This document shows, piece by piece, positions 45,874 to 58,763 of a DNA stretch of 64,000 nt (position 1 is its first letter; the number at the start of each line of letters is the position of its first letter). The notes under the pieces are model-generated. The model was given only the letters and a program-made list of their open reading frames with translations, did no database searches and was not told the DNA's origin. The stretch is from contig NC_063152.1 in the NCBI RefSeq assembly GCF_020921035.1, positions 23,138,887 through 23,202,886 of the forward strand. The letters are read 5' to 3'. The DNA is from Rhodamnia argentea (Eukaryota > Streptophyta > Magnoliopsida > Myrtales > Myrtaceae). The position numbers and the translations under genes are program-made.

Positions 45874-48637
45874 TAGACATGGCCGCGGGCTGATTTGAGC
45901 TCGGAATTGGGCCGGTTACGGTTTTAAAAAATTAGGAACCGGACCGGAACCGGCGATTTCGGGCCGTTTCCGAACCACAAAAAAAAAATAATAATAAGGG
46001 GGGGAAAGAACCATCGGCTCTTCGCCCTCGGGCCATAATATGGCCGTTGCAATGCAACGATTCCACTCTTTTTTGTTCATTCTAAAATTTTTTATAAATA
46101 TCATTCTCCCTTTCATTTTTTGTCACAATTTTTTTCCATTATTCTCAATTCTCAAATTCTCTCAATCCGCTCAATTCTGACTCAATTTTCTAAATCAGTT
46201 TTCCGCTCAATTCTCCGACAAAAATGGCAAGTGAAAGCGGAGCTGGTGACAAGGAAAAGAGGTTGATGCAAATGGGGATAGGGGAATCCAATTATCCTCA
46301 ACTTCATAATCAATATGATCATCGTGAGTTTACATGTTGGATAGACGATGATGATGATATCAATTATGTTCCCAATGTCAAGCACGTCCCAACGCAAGAA
46401 AGTTTTCATCCCGCTGCTGGCGTCGAAGAAATGTTAACAGCAAAAGAGCCGGAACGGTAGGCCTAGGAGAGTACATCCAACTTATGACAATACTTCGACA
46501 AAGTACATGTAAGCGGAGACAAATACAAGATAAACTGTAAATATTGTACAAAATCATACAATTTTAATAAAGGACACGGCTATGGAACATACCGTCGACA
46601 TCCGACGTAAAAACATGCGACGTAAAAACATGCAACGCAAACGGAGATCGACACCAAGCAACAACAAATTTTTGGGTATGACAATCCTAACATTTCTCCT
46701 TTATTTCATTACAGTGATGAACTTTATAAAGAAACATTAGCTCAGTATGTTGCCATTGAACATTTACCATTTACTATTGGTGAAAATTTTCATTTGAATT
46801 TTTTTATAAACACCGCATGTACTCCGAAAGCAAAACATGTTCCGAAAACTACTCTTAAACGCGAACTTTTTAGGGTTTATAAAAAACAAAAAAAGGCTTT
46901 GCAAAACTTTTTTAAGGATTTCAATGGACGTGTGCATATAAATAGCGACATTTGGAGTGATCCTTAGCAAATTCATTCTTATATGGGTATCACATGTCAT
47001 TGGATAGATAACGATTGAAACATTCAAAAAAGAGTACTTGCATTTCGAGTATTTGATGAAAGGCATACAACCAATAATATTTATAGAATAATTAGGCAAG
47101 ATTTAGAAGAATATAATTTGATTAATAAATTTTTTTCAATTGGTTTTGATAATTTCGCGTCAAATACCACTTTCATTCCCGATTTAGAAAATATTTGTAA
47201 ACCCTCTTTTGGCGGATAATTTTTTCATATTATATGTGCTTGCCATGTTTTAAATTTATGTGTACAAGATGGTTTACAAACTCTTGAGACTTTTCTCACC
47301 TCAATAAAGAGAGCAATTAAATTTTTATGGAGTCTTCCCCAAGTTATGAAAGAATGGGGCAGATTTTGTAAATGACATGGACAAAATTCAAAAAAATTTC
47401 CAAAAGATATTCCGACTCGTTGGAATTCTACTTACAAGTTGTTTTATCAATCATTTGCTTATAAAGATTTATTGTGTGAGTTTATTTCTGATAATGTTTT
47501 CGAAATTAGTTTACTTCCGCAAGATTGGGTTGTTTGAAAAAAAAAATTAGATTTTTTGAAAGGTTTTAATAATACAACTTATATTTTATCTGGTGTTTAT
47601 TATCCTATTACAAATTTATTTTTAATAGAGTGTGTTAACTTTGCTGGTGTTTTCTGTGAATATGAAAAAGATGCTCAATTAGCTCCGACTATTATAGCAA
47701 TAAAAGCAAAATGGCTGCATTATTATGCATGCAATCCTCTTGTTTATTTGGTTTCTATTATTTTCGATCCACGTACTAAATTAGATGGTTTGTATGATTA
47801 TTGAAGGATTATTATTATAATTGTTTACATTTAATGAAATAATAGATATTAAAACTATACAAGTAGAGGTTAAAGACGCTATAGTAGCATTATATAATGA
47901 ATTTTGTAGTAGATATGGTTTAGGTGATAGTGGATCTTCTCAACCTAGTGTCTCAAAAGGGAGGATAGTTGTAAACTTAATAGATGGTACAATCTGCTCA
48001 TTAGTATGCAAAAAAGACAAAAGGGAGTAACGGATAATATTTTTGAATTAGAAAACTATTTAACCATTGCTTTTGAGTTCCATGATTCTGAACACAGCAC
48101 AAATTTCAAAATTCTGGAGTGGTGGAAGAATTATTCAACCCGATTCTCAATCATTGCTCTCATTGCAAGATAGATGTTAGCAAATCATTCTTCAATGATT
48201 GCAGTTGAACAAACATTTAGCGCTAGAGGATTAATTTGGACGACCGTCATTCAAGATTAAATTCGGATGCTGTGGAGGCTCAAGCTTGTAAGGGTTTATC
48301 AAAGTTAAAAGAATTACATGAAGTTTGATTATTCTATTCCCCATAAGATATGTAAGGGCTTAATGATAATTCATTAAGTTCAAGCCTATTTCCTCTCCTT
48401 TTTTTTCTCTCCAAATTTGATTACAATGTACAATTTGATTATAATTTATAATTGGTAATTTATTATTTTTTTATTTCATAATTTATTATTTAAAATTAAA
48501 TTTTAAATTCAGAACCGGAACCGGTCCTTGAACCGGCGGTTCCGAACCGAAACCTGGGCCACCCCTACAAGGGCCGGTTCCGGTTCCATCTAGGCCACGA
48601 ACCGGAACCGGTGGTTCACGGCCAGTGGCCACGTCTG
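45874..48637 (+). mobile_element. hAT transposon copy 2, with exact target duplication
   Basis: Ends TAGACATGGCC and GGCCACGTCTG are inverse repeats with two differences. CATTTATT flanks both sides exactly (45866-45873 and 48638-48645). GGAACCGG-type subterminal repeats cluster at 48513-48612. Same family and orientation as the copy at 2596. Confidence 0.92.
46224..48300 (+). pseudogene. hAT transposase, more decayed copy
   Basis: It parallels the transposase at 3101-5271: ATG and acidic N-terminus, CKYC near 46537, CHVLNLCVQDGL near 47240, PTRWNSTY near 47416, and an AVEQTFSARG-like end near 48205. It has more stops and frame changes and lacks the last part of the C-terminus. Confidence 0.85.
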
Positions 48638-48645
48638 CATTTATT

Positions 48646-49144
48646 TGTACCTGGAGACTAGAGACTCTGCACCCGCTTCCGGTTTGGATTATTCTTCGGA
48701 TGGGTTCAGGTTCAGCCCTTGGCCCGGTCGCGTACAGATTCTCGGCAAGCGAAAAGCTGCGAACGATTATCCTCCTCCCCCTCCTCCTCCTCCAATTTCT
48801 TGATCGAAGTCGAGCTAAAACACAAGCGTTTCACAAACTCCCGCAACAAATTCAGACGTTCAGTAAAAACCCATTTCCTGAAAACTGCGTTCCTTACTAA
48901 ATGCGGAATAAAAAAGCGTTCTTTAAGCGGACGGGCAACCAACCTGGGTATACTCGAACTCGTCGGCGTCGGGCTGCCGCATCCGCTCAGGGTGAAATTA
49001 GAAAAGGAAAATAAATAAGAAATAGAATATTTCCCACAAAAAAAAAACAGAAAAAGAAATATATTTCAAGAAAGCTCCGATCCCCGCCCTGTTCTTGCAT
49101 GCACATTACCCACTTCAAGATCTCTGCTCCCTTCTTCGTCTTCA

Positions 49145-49183
<39 letters not shown>

Positions 49184-49291
49184 GAAACGAAAAACCAGAT
49201 CTGTTTGTTGTCTGGGGGACTTGCCAGAGAGAGAAAGAAGCAAAAAGTGAAGACCAGAGTCGATAGACCATCCCATCGCCCGTCACCCACG
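48646..49291. other. Leader and upstream region of MADS copy 2
   Basis: Position 48765-48940 matches 21655-21840 in the other block (CTCCTCCTCCAATTTCTTGATC and following). A (CT)n run of about 16 units is at 49148-49180. No separate gene. Confidence 0.65.
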
Positions 49292-49882
49292 ATGGAGGCG
49301 GCAAAGAGAGCGCCCAAGCGCCGGCGGGTCGAGTGCAGGCTCATCGAGAAGGAGAGCGCGCGGGAGGTCACTTTCTCCAAGCGCCACCAGGGCCTCTTCC
49401 GCAAGGCGGCCGAGCTCTCCCTCCTCTGCGGCGCGGACGTCGCCGTCATCACCTACTCGCCCCACGGCAGCCCCTTCGCATTCGCCCACCCGTCCACCCC
49501 GGACGCCCTCGTCGACCGCTACCTCTCAGGCGACGTGACCAGAGACGACGCCGCCGCCGCCGTCGGAGAAGCGGCCGCGCACAGGAAGCGGTACGAGGAT
49601 TCCGTCGCGAAGCTCGAGGAGGCCAAGAGAGAGGCGGCGAGGACCGCGGCCGAGGCCGGGAAGCGCAAGTGGTGGCTGGACGACGCGGTCGTGGACGGCA
49701 TGGAGGAGGAGGAGGAGCTGGAGCATTACGTGGCGTCGCTGGAGGCTTTGCAGAAGTTGATCGCCGATAGAGTCGGGCAGTGCGGTGATTCGGGTTTCTA
49801 CACCCGATTGCTTGCGACGGACATGGACATAAGCATGGACATGGATGCTGCCCTTCTTGCCGAACTGCAATATTCTTGTTAA
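49292..49882 (+). CDS. Type I (M-alpha) MADS-box protein, copy 2
   Basis: Intronless, 196 residues, almost the same protein as 22223-22807. Differences seen: MEAAK for MEEAK, SPFAF for NPFAF after YSPHG, an extra Ala and a Glu in the AAAVGEAAAH stretch, one extra Glu in GMEEEEELEH, GQCG for GECG, and YSC for YYC at the end. All MADS-domain core residues are kept, so both copies should bind DNA. Start chosen as for copy 1. Confidence 0.92.
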   Translation: MEAAKRAPKRRRVECRLIEKESAREVTFSKRHQGLFRKAAELSLLCGADVAVITYSPHGSPFAFAHPSTPDALVDRYLSGDVTRDDAAAAVGEAAAHRKRYEDSVAKLEEAKREAARTAAEAGKRKWWLDDAVVDGMEEEEELEHYVASLEALQKLIADRVGQCGDSGFYTRLLATDMDISMDMDAALLAELQYSC

Positions 49883-51091
49883 TATGGGTCTAATCCGCTT
49901 TATTAGTTGAACATAATTAGGGATTTTATCAAATTCCTTTTGTTAATTTCTTCTTCTGTTTGGTTTTGCAAGTCTTATTGGCTTTCAACTTAGGGTTCAA
50001 GTTTTCGGGAGACGACGCACGATTGCGAAGTAAAAATCATGTCCAACTTATGTTCTTGTCTTTCCTGATGACAAATATGAATAGATGAAGTTCGTTTTCG
50101 TTCTTTCTTTTTTTGCCAAATGATCTTTCACGATCTTTTATTGTTTGCGACGTCATTATTATCGGATTAAAGTTTCGATTTGGAGTTGTTTCGTATATTT
50201 ACAATAGATAAAAAAAAATTTACATATCGGTAAAATTACTGTTTATGAAACACAGATTATACGTACAATTTTTCACGTTTATATCTGAATACGCGATGAC
50301 ATTAGGAGTACAAATTGATATCTACCTAAACAGTGTTCTCTAGTTGAATTTTGGATGATGGCAATTGGAATTGACATTGTAACTCGGTTATGTGACCTGA
50401 GAAAAAAGGAAAGAGAAGCAGGAAGAAGTAGTTTTGAGGACCAAAATTGGATGTGACTCACAGAAGAGCTTGCATGTTTTTTTACCCGGACGTCAGGATG
50501 TACCGGCGAATCACCCACTAGTTTCCTCAGTTTTGTTTGTCTACCGGGACGAACTGCAAGCGAATCGTCTCAACCACGAGCAATTTGCTATTTCTCTCGT
50601 AAAAATTCGAAAATTCCAAACAGTAATTTTCTCAATGTATATTCCTTAAAAATTGATTTAATGAAAAATGTTATAAGAATGAGGGTTGGTATCGCAAAGA
50701 TCGGATTTGGGTCGGATTCGAACAAATGCTGCCCAAACACCAATTTTCCCCCCTAAACCAGCATGCAGAATTCAAACGAATGCGGAGGCACAATGTGCAC
50801 CATATCAACACAACATATCGATAATTATGTACTTCAGCCTCTACACTGTTCAGATAATTAGCATATCCTCTTGTAACGACAATACTCGAGCCGAGCCAAA
50901 TACATCTTCTTGGAAGCAAGAACTACCAAATATGCTTGCTGTGCGCCTTCTGGTAAAATCAGTTCAGCCTCCCTTATTCCGGAGCAGGAATACTGTTAAT
51001 AAGTCGGTATTTATGCTGCCGCCGCCTCATAATTGTTGCTTTGAATTAGACACATGATTCTCTCTGTGTGTAAGACACAAACCTTAATCAC
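49883..51091. other. Region between MADS copy 2 and ALG14
   Basis: Holds the MADS 3' flank and, to the right, the ALG14 3' side. Position 50316-50630 has no counterpart in the 23-kb block. No gene. Confidence 0.55.
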
Positions 51092-53699
51092 CTACATAAG
51101 ACAACCCACATACTCGGCACGAGGATATTTTCTCTGCAGCTGTGGCCACTGCACGAAAAACTGATCAGCTACTCGTAATTTGTAGAGAAGCAATCCACTT
51201 AGAGACAGTCTTTTCACTCTAGCTATGCTCTCCATGTAAAATATAGATGACCATCTGATTCCCAGAACCTGCCACAGTTTCCATAGCTGTCTTTCAGTGT
51301 CTAATGACAAACAGATCAATACATGAATCCTCCACAATTTGCAAAAAGAAACCACCGACAGAGTGGAATTTCAAACCTTGAATAAGAAGGCAATTGCACA
51401 GAGTGGAATGCACGTCCCGGGGCCATTACAGAGGATCTGCACTTCCAAGGTGAACGTTATCCATCAAGTACGCAAAGCAAATTTATAACTAACTAAAACA
51501 AGAAGAAAATTATAGGAAGACATTACCACTTCTGGTCTGAGTTGAATCATGAGGTATAGTGCATGACTTGTGGCAACTAAAGTCGTCCAAACAGAAGTTA
51601 CATATGATTGACCGACTTCTCTGCTCCGGTATATCTGCAAATACTTTGCAGTTTTCCCTACCTTGACCCCAGCCTACACATGCAGGAGATCTCTCAGTAA
51701 ATACTGTGGTATATAACAAATGTCAGCTGCAATCAACAAAAGATAGAATGAGCGAATGACATGGCTCCGGCTGAGCCAGCAACAGACGACTGCTCTAATG
51801 GGAGCCACATGCTTTTCTTCATTTAGGATCACATGCTTGTTCTGTATGTATGTGTGTGTGCATATCTGTGTGTGTGTTCTGTCCAACTAAACTAGTGACA
51901 ACTGAAATTGACGCCCCAAATTTATGAAAAAAATATGAACCCACGGAGGATTAAATCCTGCAAAAAGAAGTATTCTTCGAGTTTGTGTTGAGCAATAATG
52001 AGTCATCACGGGAAGACGATGACACTAAGCCACAGATGCTATAGACTATGCACATACGATAGCACAATATGGAAGATGAAATCTCAAAAGTTTGTTCTAG
52101 TTTCTTATTCAAGCGGAACTGGATTTAGCACTATCCAACTAGGAAGTCGACCACAATTACTTCTTTTATTTTGTCCATTAATCAATCTTTGCCTTACTAC
52201 TTCCCACAAAAGATGATTGGATTCTAGCACAGCCACGCAAATAATCACTTCGGTATAATTTCTTCAGATTGAACCCAAATAGTTAGTCAGTATGGATTGT
52301 TTCAATGCGAGGTTGCCTCGCTCTTGAAACTAGGTTTCTATGGGAGTGTTATTACAAGAGTGGAAAGTCGTCAACAGGCAACAAAGTTAGCCGTTACCAT
52401 AAAACAGTTTACAAGAAAATCTTTAGCAACAAGGTGTCCAAAAACTTTGGTTGCAATGTACTATTTTATGTCTGTTGTGTGGACACAGTTGAGTGATTTG
52501 ATATATTAAGTCTTATTCCTTTTTCGTACAAACACGCATCTGCAGTCAACCGACTAGCATGCCACTTGCTTCACAAAAGACCCTCTTCCAGTACTTTTTG
52601 CACAAATATGTGAAACATGGAATCTGACAGGTAGGGCTCTAACACCATCACCATCTCCTAGCAAAGATCTATCATTAACGGTATCAAACTATGTGCTGGT
52701 AATCTCATGTTTCTAATGCACATCACAAAATTTAATCAGCAAACAAGTATGGCAACCAAGACCCTGAAATAAAAAAAACTACTTCCCTAGAAATAGCTAA
52801 AAGATTCAATTCACCTTATTGCCCACTGATTTTTTCCCCAACTCGAACTTCCCCAATGATTTAGTGACTCTTGTATATGGTTACCCCTCCATGAAGGAAA
52901 CTGACTAAATTAGCTCCTTTATCCCAACAGCCTCGTATAGCTATAGTTAAGTCTATTTCAAGTAATTAAAACTACCACAAGTTGACTCTAAAACAAGTGA
53001 AGGGTCTCCGATAGGACTGCTATTTTTCAAATCTGCAGCTGGAATTGGTTTCCACTCTCCTCAACGAGCTGATCCTCCCCCGCCTACAAATGAGCTCAAT
53101 CTACATTCCTATTCCATAAACAAGAATGTCTCGGCACAATCAAAAACTCATATTGAATGTGAATCCTTATACGCAAAATGATTTGAAGCATCTTTTGAAC
53201 GAACAATGGAGTTTAAAAGTTTGATAAGAACAATAACAGCAATTATAAAGAAGTATCACAAGCAGAAAGCAGGAAATGCAGCTGCCATATCCTTATAGAT
53301 AGCTATAAGCGCTTTACCGCGTCACTCGGAGAGTCCTCCATCAAGCGAGCTTTTTTGGAGACTCATATTGTCAGTGGCAGCCGCGATGTAGAATCTAGGT
53401 GCAAACCTATCTTTCTCCAACACAGACAAGAGATTCAACATCTCGGCAGTGTGACCCCTGCAAAAATCGATGCATAGACATAGTATAACCACAATTTTTC
53501 ACAGAGAATGAAATCCAGAAAGAAGCTAAAAAGTAAACCATTTACTTAGCTAACCTGAGCCTAAAACAATGAGGGTACTATAGCTTCTCTGAGATTTCCC
53601 ATGGAGCAGTTTGCCACTCCGATGTACAACATATAGAAACCGGATCGATATCAGAAGAACAAGAGCAGTAAGAGCAGCTACAACATAGCCGAGAGCCAT
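51092..53699 (-). pseudogene. ALG14: ALG14-like gene with apparent lesions
   Basis: ALG14 anchors ALG13 to the ER membrane; together they add the second GlcNAc in N-glycan assembly. Exons by homology: 53699-53555, 53457-53318, 53083-53033, 51634-51527, 51436-51377 and 51268-51092. Exon 1 starts MALGYVVAALTALVLLISIR, a membrane anchor, and ends in STLIVLGS. Exon 2 has GHTAEMLNLL, exon 4 IYRSREVGQSYVTSVW, exon 5 ILCNGPGTCIPLC and exon 6 IRWSSIFYMES ending YVGCLM. Three problems appear. The exon 1-2 join is one base short in a G-run. Exon 2 has six A where five are expected (53351-53356), giving an early stop. Exon 3 is followed by AT instead of a GT donor. Exons 4-6 are clean. Homopolymer sequencing errors could explain the first two but not the third, so it may be a real recent pseudogene. 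Confidence 0.7.
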
Positions 53700-54044
53700 G
53701 ATCTGCACAGGAAATGGCATGTGCTTCCTTTTGCTAATTCAAGATTGAAACTTTATTTCCCATGAGTGCCCTTATGATTAACCTGCAGGATCATAGCTCA
53801 GTTGAATCAACAAAATCAGAACGGAGAACGTCAAATATTTGAGCCCTACACACGAAAACCAGAAATAACAGGAGTAATGTAAAGCGACACAATTACAACT
53901 CATTCTGCGAGAGAGAACGAAATCCTCTTAAATCATCAATGAAGACCGAAAATTTGCCGAATGACCGAACTGACACTTTTTAAGTTCTGGAATGATTAAG
54001 AGCATCAAACACGGATATTCAGCTCAAAAAGCAGCAGAAATTCA

Positions 54045-54480
54045 TCAAGGCGCGTACAACTTGGAGATTTCGGAGTAATCGCGAGTGAGGATGCTGTAGC
54101 CGGCTATGTAGCACGGACACTCCTCCGGGGTCAACGCGTGTCCGAATTTCGACACGCAGTCAACGCGTGCCCGGAGGGGAATCTGGTGGAGATCGGAGGA
54201 GGAGACGAACTGGAGGAGCACATGGTAGTGGAGGACGTTGGCGAGGGGGGGGAGAGGCGGCACGTGATGTCGGAGGAGGCGAGGTAGGTTGCGAGGTCGG
54301 CGACGGCCAGATCCCGCCGCGAGAAAAGAAGTGAATTTGCCGAGACAAAATCGGCGAGAAATTCCAGGGAGAGGAATCGAAATCGAAATGGGCTGGAGGA
54401 TGGGTTCGATCGTTACCTGAGATTTGGTTTTGTCGGTCGTACTGGCTCATCTTCAATCGACAACGTCGACTGAGATCCAG
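54045..54480 (-). pseudogene. Fasciclin-like (FAS1) fragment, frameshifted
   Basis: On the minus strand one frame reads DLAVADLATYLASSDIT and the next reads LANVLHYHVLLQFVSSSDLHQIP, which resembles the H-box region of plant fasciclin-like arabinogalactan proteins. A frame change falls in a C-run near 54250. After DLHQIP the similarity ends in a repeat with GTGTCCGAATTTCGACAC (54108-54165). A possible small exon MSQYDRQNQIS with GTAACG donor lies at 54452-54418 and could be the leader of this or of ALG14. Confidence 0.35.
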
Positions 54481-57337
54481 CTCTGAAGAAGTCTGTGGAG
54501 GGAGGGGGAGAGAGAGATGATGGAGATTATAGAGAGAGAAAGCGAGGGAGACGATAGGATTGTGGCTTAAAGTTAAAAGGGTGCAAACTGCAAGACACGT
54601 CCCGTCACGTGAACTGCAATCCCTTCCGGCTATCGCCACACAAGGTCTGCGCAAAGAAACAAAACAATCGCGGAAGATTTTAACTGCTGAAGAACATCAG
54701 ATCCCCCATCAGACACTGCATAGATCTTTAAAGCCCAAAAGCAGACTTTGCACTTGGGTTTTGGTTTTAGCATCTAGTGCCTCAGGATATGAAACGATTC
54801 TGATAAATTACGACAAAACAGAGATGCCCACTCGAACCAGAGTTCATAAAAGCGTGCAGAAATGGCAACTCAAGAGCTTCAATACGCAAACAGCAGCAAT
54901 CAAAATCGACCCCAAAGAGAGAAGAACACTACTTTGGATTGTTCCTCGCTGTACCATGAGATAGAAAAATACACGAGGGATATGTCCAAATTCAGGAGAA
55001 GCGAGAGGACAGAAAGGCGCGAGCTGAATCGACGAATCGAAGATGAACAAGACTAGTAGTCATGAACCTATCCCGTGAATTGAAATCGCCCATTAGGGAG
55101 AGGAACGTACGAGTGAAAACCAGTTGGAGAACAGGCACCGGGTCCCCACAGATGCCGATCTGCAACGCCGCCGCCGTCGTCCAGTCCAGCGGAGGAGCGG
55201 AGGAGGTGCCTATGGCCAGCGTCGAGTCGCAGAGATAATTTTATAAAGAGCGAGAATAACTCACGGGCTTCTTTCCCTATTTCAAGTTTAATAAACTGCA
55301 ATAAATAGCTCGATTTCCAATGAGAAACAAAAATAAATGAAACGTGAAAAATGCATGTTTCGAACGAGTCGTAGATTTGTTTTTCCTTAAATTTTTCGTG
55401 AGTTCATTAAAACTATATCATCGGTCTCAGTTAGTTAAATTTTGGTTTGTTTAAGGAAACTATATAGCTAGGACAAAGATTTGTATCATTCAAGAAGTTT
55501 TGCTTATGGGAATAAATTATACAGTTTATTTCATTCTTAGTTAACTAGAACACCACGCCCCTTTTTTTTTATATATTACGAAATTACGTTTAAGAGCAAA
55601 TTGTATCCGTTGAGAAAATATATGATGTGCTTTCTTTCCGTGAATTCATTTTTGGAAATTTAAACTCTACAATAAAATTTTTGAAGATGATAAATCGGTA
55701 AGATAATAGTCATTCATCGAATGTAGACGACGTGGCAAAAACATATCATGTGGCATGCCATGGGGTAATCCCAAAAGCAAAGTAAAGTCATGACGGAACG
55801 AACACTGAAATGAAAGTTCTTTGAACTTTAGAAGTAAACGGATGGAAAATTTCGTCCGATCTGTGTTCATGTGTCGAATACGAGTCAGTGTCCGACAAGC
55901 GCCGGATACGGCCGAACACGCGATCAACAACTCGAACATACGTGTCCGAGTTTCGACATGAGGTCAATAGAACGGACACGTGAGGAATATCGTTCATCGA
56001 ATACATCCATCAAACACGGCTGTCATTCATCAAGTCTTCCTAGAAATCAGAAAGTTTACCATAGAAGCCGAGGCTAGCTGAGGAGGCGGGTTGAGACGAA
56101 GCCGGCAGCCGCAAGGTTGCGAGCGGCGACGAGTTGAGGGGAGGCGACAGACGGCGCAAGACAGAGCGCGAAGGTTGCGAAGAGAGGATGCGAACAGACT
56201 CGAGAAGAGATCCAAAATTAGGGTTGGGCCTTTCTCATTTTGACTTTTTTGCCCTTAAAAAATTATAATTTGCCGACCTTACCCCTTAAGAACTTTTGGC
56301 TTCGAGGATCTCATTCTTTGTTGGCTTCTGACTTTATTTATTTATTTTTTAATCAGAGGCTTCTGACTTGGATAGTTGGTAGTAAGATCGTTTTCTATGC
56401 TCTGAGTTTGATTTCTGTTTGATAGACGAGGATTGTTTTTTTTTTATCAATCATTCTAGGGCTCTTTTTATCCATTTATTTATTTGTAAAAATAATAATT
56501 TATCATGTATATATGAAAAAGTTATATATTTAATATACAACGTGTCTAAACGTGTAGAAATTTTTTATTTTTTGAGCAATCACATGTCGGCATGCCGTGT
56601 CGTGTCGATACTACATAGGTACTGGATTGTTATGGCTTAAGCTGAAAATTTCTGCGGCCGTTGCGAGATTTATCTGCCTCTTCCACCATCTTTTATTTAA
56701 AAAAAGAAAAAGGTGAAATGAAAAATCTACATCACATATTTGCTGGTCGCGTACTGGTATTTACTACAAAATTTAAAAGTAATATAATTTGAGATATGAG
56801 ACAAACGTGAAAAATCTACAGAAGTAACGACCAAAATTTTGAAGATTATATATAAGTGTGAAATAAGGATGATGATACCTGTGTAATATCATATCTGTGT
56901 TTTTCTCCTTTCTGTCCCTCCCTCCCACACCCACCCCCCACCCCCCCCACCCCGCCCCCCAACTCTTTTTTGCTGTAATTACCATGTTTGGTTATTAAAA
57001 TTTACTTAGCGCCATTTTCGCGTTTAATGTCTTTAAAATCCTTCTTTCTTATATGAAAATCGGTGAGGACTAGCTAGTTCATGACATCTTTAAGGTAAGT
57101 GTATCATGTATCATGTCGGGTTATATTTAGTTCAAGTAACGATTCGATTTCTCTACGTAGGTATATGTTGATGTTTTGTTTGTCGAAGTAGGTCTTTATA
57201 TGTATATATTGAGTTTTTCTTTTCTTTTTTTTCTTTTTGGTGGAAGTATGTATTGAGTTTGAATAGTTTAAATTATCCCACGGGCTATTTCTTTCTCCCC
57301 TTTATTGACGCCATTGGTTTATTTCTTTAAATATAGA
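54481..57337. other. Gene-poor stretch
   Basis: No supported gene. Position 55850-56010 holds a GTGTCCGA/GACACG-rich repeat related to 54108-54165. Position 55085-55130 resembles 21880-21920. A C-rich tract lies at 56920-56963. Confidence 0.45.
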
Positions 57338-57345
57338 ACCCAATC

Positions 57346-57618
57346 TAGACATGGCCAAATAAAACCGGAGGCCCAAAACCAGCCCGTTGACCGGGCCCAC
57401 GGTTCCGACCCAGTTTTTTTTTTTTTAAAAAGAGGGGGGGAGAGGCCCGGGAGGAAAGAGTTGTTGTGCCCGGGAACCGCCTATTCCGGGCCGATTCTAT
57501 TTCGGATTCCAACCTGGAACTAGAACCGGCCCGAAACCGGCGGTTCCACCTTTTTTAGGAACAAGAACCACCGGTTCTTGAACCGAAACCGGCGAGCCCG
57601 ACGAACTGGCCATGTCCA
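57346..57618. mobile_element. Short non-autonomous hAT derivative
   Basis: Ends TAGACATGGCC and GGCCATGTCCA match the family termini. The flanks ACCCAATC (57338-57345) and ACCCGGTT (57619-57626) agree at 5 of 8 bases and all differences are transitions, as expected of an aged duplication. GGAACCGG-type repeats fill the 273-bp body. Confidence 0.72.
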
Positions 57619-57626
57619 ACCCGGTT

Positions 57627-58763
57627 GTTCTCTCCAACAATGAAAACGGGTGGCCCCAGTCGGCCCGTCACTCACCGAAAGTAATGGCACCGTCACGGTA
57701 GCCTTGCCCTTTTGAACAAATAATTAGCTTCTCCGTATACCGATTAGCAAATTTAATCCTAATTTCCTAACTTAGGCTAATCTCTCTCCTAGGCAGTGGT
57801 GTGGAAAAGAACTGGGAGTCGCCCAAACCGAACTGAACCAGCCGGTAACCTTGAGGAAGGGTTCGGTTCCCAATTCCTATAAATGAGAACCGGTGAGTAC
57901 GGGTCCGATTCCGAGTTTCGGGGTGATGGTTGCTCACTCGGATTGCCCAAACCAAACGAGATATGAACATATATATGTAGAGTTAAGTGCTTTTGTTGTT
58001 GAATGTGCTGATATCACAAGGTTGTTGCATACTAACGAGTCATTAGTGTCGGCTTATGTTTCAGTCCTTTTTTTTCTTTTCTTTTCATTTTGAAGAAGCT
58101 GCCTGTGCTGTGCAAATTATATGGAAAAGTCTTGAATTTCCCTTTTTATTCGGGAATATTTTGCTCTCTTGTGCAGATTATATGGCAGGAAAGAAATTGA
58201 TGATTGAAATTTGAGTGTGCAGATTGTGCAGGTGTAAATGAATTTCACGAGGATAATTACTTGGGATTTCTTGTATTTAGTTTAATTTGCGAGGGAAGCC
58301 AAAGTGTTTACAAGATAAGAGTTCTATCTATGCCCTTCTAAGTTTTCAATCACGTACATGTCCCATGGGCAGTCTAATTGATCGAGCAACATATTCGAGG
58401 AAATAAGCAAATTGTGACTATCCGAGGGTATTCTTTACTATTGATGCTCGGTAGGATCGCTCCATGGATCTACCCGAGAACCCCGGTTCGGTGCTCGAAT
58501 GGATCCATGAAATCAGCGGGCGATTTCCATACTCATTTTGTAAGACTGACTTTTAGTAGTGAGTGGTTCTCGATTCCGGACAGCGAGCAAATGGGCAATT
58601 CTCACATCAAGGACAGTAGACCAGCGATAAAATTTGGCAGGACACAAAAGGGTCACATTATTCTCGGCTCTCCATTAGGTAATTTGCATGAATTTACACG
58701 AGAAGAGGACACATTAAAAAAAAAATCGTCACAAAATCCCTCTCGTCTGCATAAGACCCTCGC
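57627..58763. other. Intergenic DNA and LHCB 3' flank
   Basis: GGTTCGGTTCC-type phrases at 57800-57910 recall hAT subterminal repeats but I see no ends. The ORF at 58378-58794 overlaps the end of LHCB on the other strand and has no motif. Confidence 0.4.
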
